Origin: Lachnospiraceae bacterium
Lineage (GTDB): Bacteria; Bacillota; Clostridia; Lachnospirales; Lachnospiraceae
Assembly: GCA_030540075.1 (NCBI GenBank)
Contig: JAUNWX010000001.1
Location: 62,001-126,000 of the forward strand
DNA: 64,000 bases
Direction of reading: 5' to 3'
Position numbers and translations under genes: made by a program
Notes under the pieces: generated by a model
What the model saw: the letters and a program-made list of their open reading frames with translations, nothing else
Databases searched by the model: none
What the model was told of the DNA's origin: nothing
In this document: one piece after another, positions 61,303-64,000 of the stretch
Layout: each line of letters begins with the position of its first letter
Position numbering within the stretch: the stretch's first letter is position 1

Positions 61303-62384
61303 TCGCCCACCGTCCTGTGAAATAGATTATAGGTAAAGCCGTAGCGGAGGATCGTACAGATCTTCCCGAACCGGTTCCGCTTCGGAATCGCTGTGAACTC
61401 GTCGAGCAGATGCTTCTGCTGTGCCGACAGCTCCGCATCGAAACAGCTTCGGAAGCACTCCGCCTGGAGGAACATCTCCCGATAGACCCCCTGCGAGTGC
61501 GCATCCATCTCAGCCTTCGTTTTTCCGTCCTTCCGGCCGATGCCGAAGCGCCCGAGGATCTCCATGATGCGGGAGCCCTTTCCTGCGCCGAGGACATTGT
61601 CCCCGTGCTGGCGGTAGAGATAGAGTGACTCCGGTACGAAATCGATGTGCCCGAAGGCGCTCGCAATCAGCGCGATCCACTGGTCGTGCATGACGCAGTG
61701 CGCCGGGATCTCCGTGATGCGCTCCGCCAGTGCACGATTCATCATGAGGGCACCGCCGACGACGTTATTCTGCACGAGCAGCTGCTGGAGCTGACAGCGG
61801 GACGGCGTCATCTTCTGGTAGGCCACGAAGCTCGGGGCGATCTCCCGAAGTGCCCGGTCAACGATCCGTGAATCGCAGTGCACCAGGATGGAGGCATGAG
61901 CCTCACCGGCGGCACGGCAGGCCGCTTCATCCGCCTGCATACGTGCGAGTGTCTTCTCGACCTTGTCCGGAAGCCACACATCGTCCTGGTCGGACAGCAT
62001 GATGTAATCGGCACGTACGAGTGCCTCGATCGACGGCTGTGCCGACCTGGCATCCGGGCCCGCATCGTTTACGTAGCGCTGCGTCTGCGCCGGATCTGTT
62101 TCCGTCGCCGTGGCACCAGCCGTGCCCGGCACATCGTATGCCCGCTCCACGAGGAGCTTCAGGAAGTGCCGCTGCGCACTGCCGGTCGGCGGATCCTGCC
62201 GGAGGATCGTGATACGCCCCGGATGCGCGGCCGCCATCGCTCCGACGATTGCGAGCGTCTCATCCGTGGAGCCGTCATCCGACACCACCACATGCAGGTC
62301 CTGCACGGTCTGATCGAGGATCGACTGAAGCTGCGCGCGGACGTACGCCGCACCGTTATATGTACATAAAAGGACCGTGACCAT
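61284..62384 (-). CDS. Glycosyltransferase family 2
   Basis: 366 residues. VTVLLCTYNGAAYVRAQLQSIL, VVVSDDGSTDETL, the donor site LSDQDDVWLPDKVEKTL, and HDQWIALIASAFG as acceptor region are typical of rhamnosyl- or glucosyltransferases of GT2. An Ala/Thr-rich stretch at about 83-118 (VPGTAGATATETDPAQTQR) is an insertion between the nucleotide and donor motifs and looks flexible. Follows the next gene upstream by 11 bases. Confidence 0.88.
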   Translation of the reverse strand: MVTVLLCTYNGAAYVRAQLQSILDQTVQDLHVVVSDDGSTDETLAIVGAMAAAHPGRITILRQDPPTGSAQRHFLKLLVERAYDVPGTAGATATETDPAQTQRYVNDAGPDARSAQPSIEALVRADYIMLSDQDDVWLPDKVEKTLARMQADEAACRAAGEAHASILVHCDSRIVDRALREIAPSFVAYQKMTPSRCQLQQLLVQNNVVGGALMMNRALAERITEIPAHCVMHDQWIALIASAFGHIDFVPESLYLYRQHGDNVLGAGKGSRIMEILGRFGIGRKDGKTKAEMDAHSQGVYREMFLQAECFRSCFDAELSAQQKHLLDEFTAIPKRNRFGKICTILRYGFTYNLFHRTVGECLFIQ

Positions 62385-62395
62385 AGTTTCCTTTC

Positions 62396-63379
62396 TCAGC
62401 CGAACAGCTCCTGCAGGAAGCCGTCGAGCCGGTAGCGATCATAGATGTCCGCCGGAAGCGCCCGATACGGGGTGTCCAGAAAATCCGCCGGAATCTCGAA
62501 GTGATCCGGGTCATAGACGTAGATGTTCTGCGGATCATAGAAATCCGCGTCCTTCACATGCGGGTTGTTCGTGAGGAGCTTGCAGTGGCAGCCCATGGCA
62601 TCGTAAGTCCGCATGCTGAAGCCGTTCTGCTGCGGAAAGGTATAGTCCACGATGCAGCGCGTGTGCGGATAGAGCGCATAGGTCTCCGCCTGCGGGAGCG
62701 GCCGGAAATGAAGCGCATCCCGGGCGCCCTCATAGAGAGGATTATGCCGGAACAGCGTCTCCCGGATGTACTGAAGCCGCGGCACATAGATGTAGCTGTA
62801 GAGTGTTTTCTGCTGCTTCTCCGCGAGCGCCTTCAGCTTCCGAAGCACCTCCATCCGGCGCGTATGCATCGAACAGATGAGGAGGAGGTCGTAGCGCTTC
62901 TCCTCCGATGGATGGCAGATCTCCTCCTCGAAAAAGGTCGGGCGGTAGATCCAGCCGTACTGCGCGGCATCCACCGGATCGAAGGTATAGATTTTCGTGA
63001 AAAAGCGGTTGATACGGAGCTGATCCGGGAAGGTCGCGACACTGTCCCAGTGATAGATCCGGAAATCTGCCGACGCGAAGCGCGCCTGCAACGCATGGAG
63101 GACCTCATCGGTCATCCAGGTCCCCTTGATGATCATGACCTCGTCGAGGGTATCCGGCACATCCCGGAGCGCGTGCTCATAGTAGCGGTACACCAGGCGG
63201 TCACGAAGAAGCTTCGTGTAGAACATGACGAGCTTCTTTCCGAGGCCGTAGGCATGGATGTTTGTATCCACGAGCCAGACCTCCGCACCGGCCTGCTCGA
63301 GATGTGCTTTTATGGCGTCCTCATAGTGATAGAAGAACGGCATGATCAGGAGTATTTTCTTATTTTTCAATCTGTTCAT
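62396..63379 (-). CDS. Glycosyltransferase-like protein (GT-B, CgeB-like)
   Basis: 327 residues. Starts KNKKILLIMPFFYHYEDAIKAHLEQAGAEVWLVD, a Rossmann strand-helix as in GT-B enzymes, with the C-terminal half (CIVDYTFPQQNGFSMRTYDAMGCHCKLLTNNPHVKD) matching the sugar-donor domain: conserved Gly/Ser/Met, then the loop for nucleotide. Family assignment to CgeB/GT-1-like is moderate. Its start overlaps the preceding gene by 20 bases. Confidence 0.75.
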   Translation of the reverse strand: MNRLKNKKILLIMPFFYHYEDAIKAHLEQAGAEVWLVDTNIHAYGLGKKLVMFYTKLLRDRLVYRYYEHALRDVPDTLDEVMIIKGTWMTDEVLHALQARFASADFRIYHWDSVATFPDQLRINRFFTKIYTFDPVDAAQYGWIYRPTFFEEEICHPSEEKRYDLLLICSMHTRRMEVLRKLKALAEKQQKTLYSYIYVPRLQYIRETLFRHNPLYEGARDALHFRPLPQAETYALYPHTRCIVDYTFPQQNGFSMRTYDAMGCHCKLLTNNPHVKDADFYDPQNIYVYDPDHFEIPADFLDTPYRALPADIYDRYRLDGFLQELFG

Positions 63380-64000
63380 GATAGTACCTGTCTGAGATAT
63401 ACTGTCGTACCTGCGGGCAGAGGAAGGTCGCGACGTTCATCGCGTGGTAGAGGGCCATGTAGGCTTCCTTTCCCTTCACACGGGCAGCGCCGGCAAACGG
63501 GGTCTTCTTCAGGTATTTATCGTAGGCGCGTGTGTAGTGGTTGAGATTTCCACGGTTCCACGGACGCTCATCCGAGGCGAAGTGCACGATGACCGGATGA
63601 TGCTTCGCGAGATGGAAGCTCTCCTTCGACTCACCGAGCGCAAAGGATGCGGACTTCGCACAGAGCGTCTCATAGCGGAAGTAGTAGTAATTCGTGATGA
63701 AATCATAGGTCTGACCGACCCGTTTGATGCGTCCCCGCAGCACATGATTCAGGACATCCTGATCGTTGAACGGCAGCTGTCCGCCCATCTGATTATAGTA
63801 GGCGAAGCAGTTCGCCTCCATGTCCTCGAGCCGCCATGCAGAGAGATTCATGAGCAGCATACCGGCATTAAAGTAGGTATCCTCCTCCGTAAGGCCGATC
63901 TTCTCCTTCACCTCCGGATAGATGGTCGGCTCCGCCGCCATCGCTGCCATATCATCCTCGAGATGCAGACGATAGAGCGGGGCGATCGAACGCAGCACCA
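63360..64000 (-). CDS. GT8-like glycosyltransferase, C-terminal part, cut by window edge
   Basis: At least 213 codons; the N-terminus lies outside the window. YFNAGMLLMNLSAWRLEDME, FNDQDVLNHVLRGRI and VIVHFASDERPWN are the standard GT8 block (LgtC/galactosyltransferase or glycogenin type) with the catalytic metal His in HFAS. Likely adds galactose or glucose in the glycan pathway. The gene runs leftward into the next gene with a 20-base overlap. Confidence 0.87.
   Translation of the reverse strand, partial: VLRSIAPLYRLHLEDDMAAMAAEPTIYPEVKEKIGLTEEDTYFNAGMLLMNLSAWRLEDMEANCFAYYNQMGGQLPFNDQDVLNHVLRGRIKRVGQTYDFITNYYYFRYETLCAKSASFALGESKESFHLAKHHPVIVHFASDERPWNRGNLNHYTRAYDKYLKKTPFAGAARVKGKEAYMALYHAMNVATFLCPQVRQYISDRYYHEQIEK

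Noticed and set aside
1..64000. tRNA, rRNA or tmRNA genes
   Set aside because: I found no cloverleaf with the GGTTCGA-type T-loop or rRNA signature by eye; none is claimed.

Overview
The window reads as chromosome of a low-outer-membrane Firmicute, most likely a member of the Lachnospiraceae (class Clostridia) or a close relative; this placement is inferred from gene content, not from a marker gene. Supporting signs are AGGAGG-type ribosome binding sites, SigA-like promoters with 17-nt spacers, a SAM-I riboswitch, type III glutamine synthetase, a VanZ-like protein, a cytoplasmic BMP/ParB-like protein, choline-binding repeat proteins, and no lipopolysaccharide or outer-membrane genes. Most of the window is GC-rich and coding-dense; the stretch of about 53.9-57.7 kb is clearly AT-richer and looks acquired.

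Layout. 0-6.3 kb: a PerR/Fur regulator with its own operator, dTDP-4-dehydrorhamnose 3,5-epimerase, an enlarged RluA-type pseudouridine synthase, a Sir2 deacylase paired with 5-formyltetrahydrofolate cyclo-ligase, and a CHASE-domain hybrid histidine kinase broken by one extra base in a C6 tract. 6.3-6.9 kb: an AT-rich unit with promoter, hairpins, a strong Shine-Dalgarno, a 16-codon ORF and a terminator. 6.9-10.2 kb: metA and metK diverge from overlapping promoters; metK has a SAM-I riboswitch. 10.2-13.6 kb: glycolytic cluster gap-pgk-tpi with intercistronic hairpins. 13.6-21 kb: Na/Pi cotransporter behind a Pho-box-like triple repeat, a secreted amidase, UppP, Ung, a phosphoesterase and the BMP/ParB-like protein. 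21-24.4 kb: a choline-binding repeat protein beside a three-domain wHTH / cytidylyltransferase / choline-kinase fusion. 24.5-30.6 kb: glnN, fba, thrC, udk, VanZ. 30.6-38.7 kb: a minus-strand run of an ABC exporter, a large membrane protein, a VanRS-like two-component system, pheA and an acyltransferase.

38.7-64 kb is a cell-surface polysaccharide region. It holds a Wzm/TagG-like export permease without a neighbouring ATPase, a DUF2142 membrane protein, three acyltransferase-3 proteins, two flippases, six nucleotide-sugar glycosyltransferases plus a GT8-like enzyme cut by the window edge, an ATP-grasp ligase and a DegT aminotransferase. An L,D-transpeptidase with choline-binding-type repeats sits inside it. 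The AT-rich cassette (DUF4417 protein, a phage/toxin-like C-terminal domain, an unknown protein, an autoinhibited Fic enzyme) lies between two of three copies of a dispersed hairpin.

How it fits together: the window mixes core metabolism with cell-envelope building. Lipid-carrier recycling (UppP), rhamnose precursor (RmlC), glycosyltransferases, flippases and acyltransferases make and decorate a surface glycan; the LicC/LicA-like fusion could supply phosphocholine for it; the choline-binding repeat protein and the L,D-transpeptidase could dock on that decoration. The most unusual items are a 160-bp near-perfect palindrome at 41183-41342, the three-copy hairpin family, the choline fusion protein, and the Fic/DUF4417 cassette.
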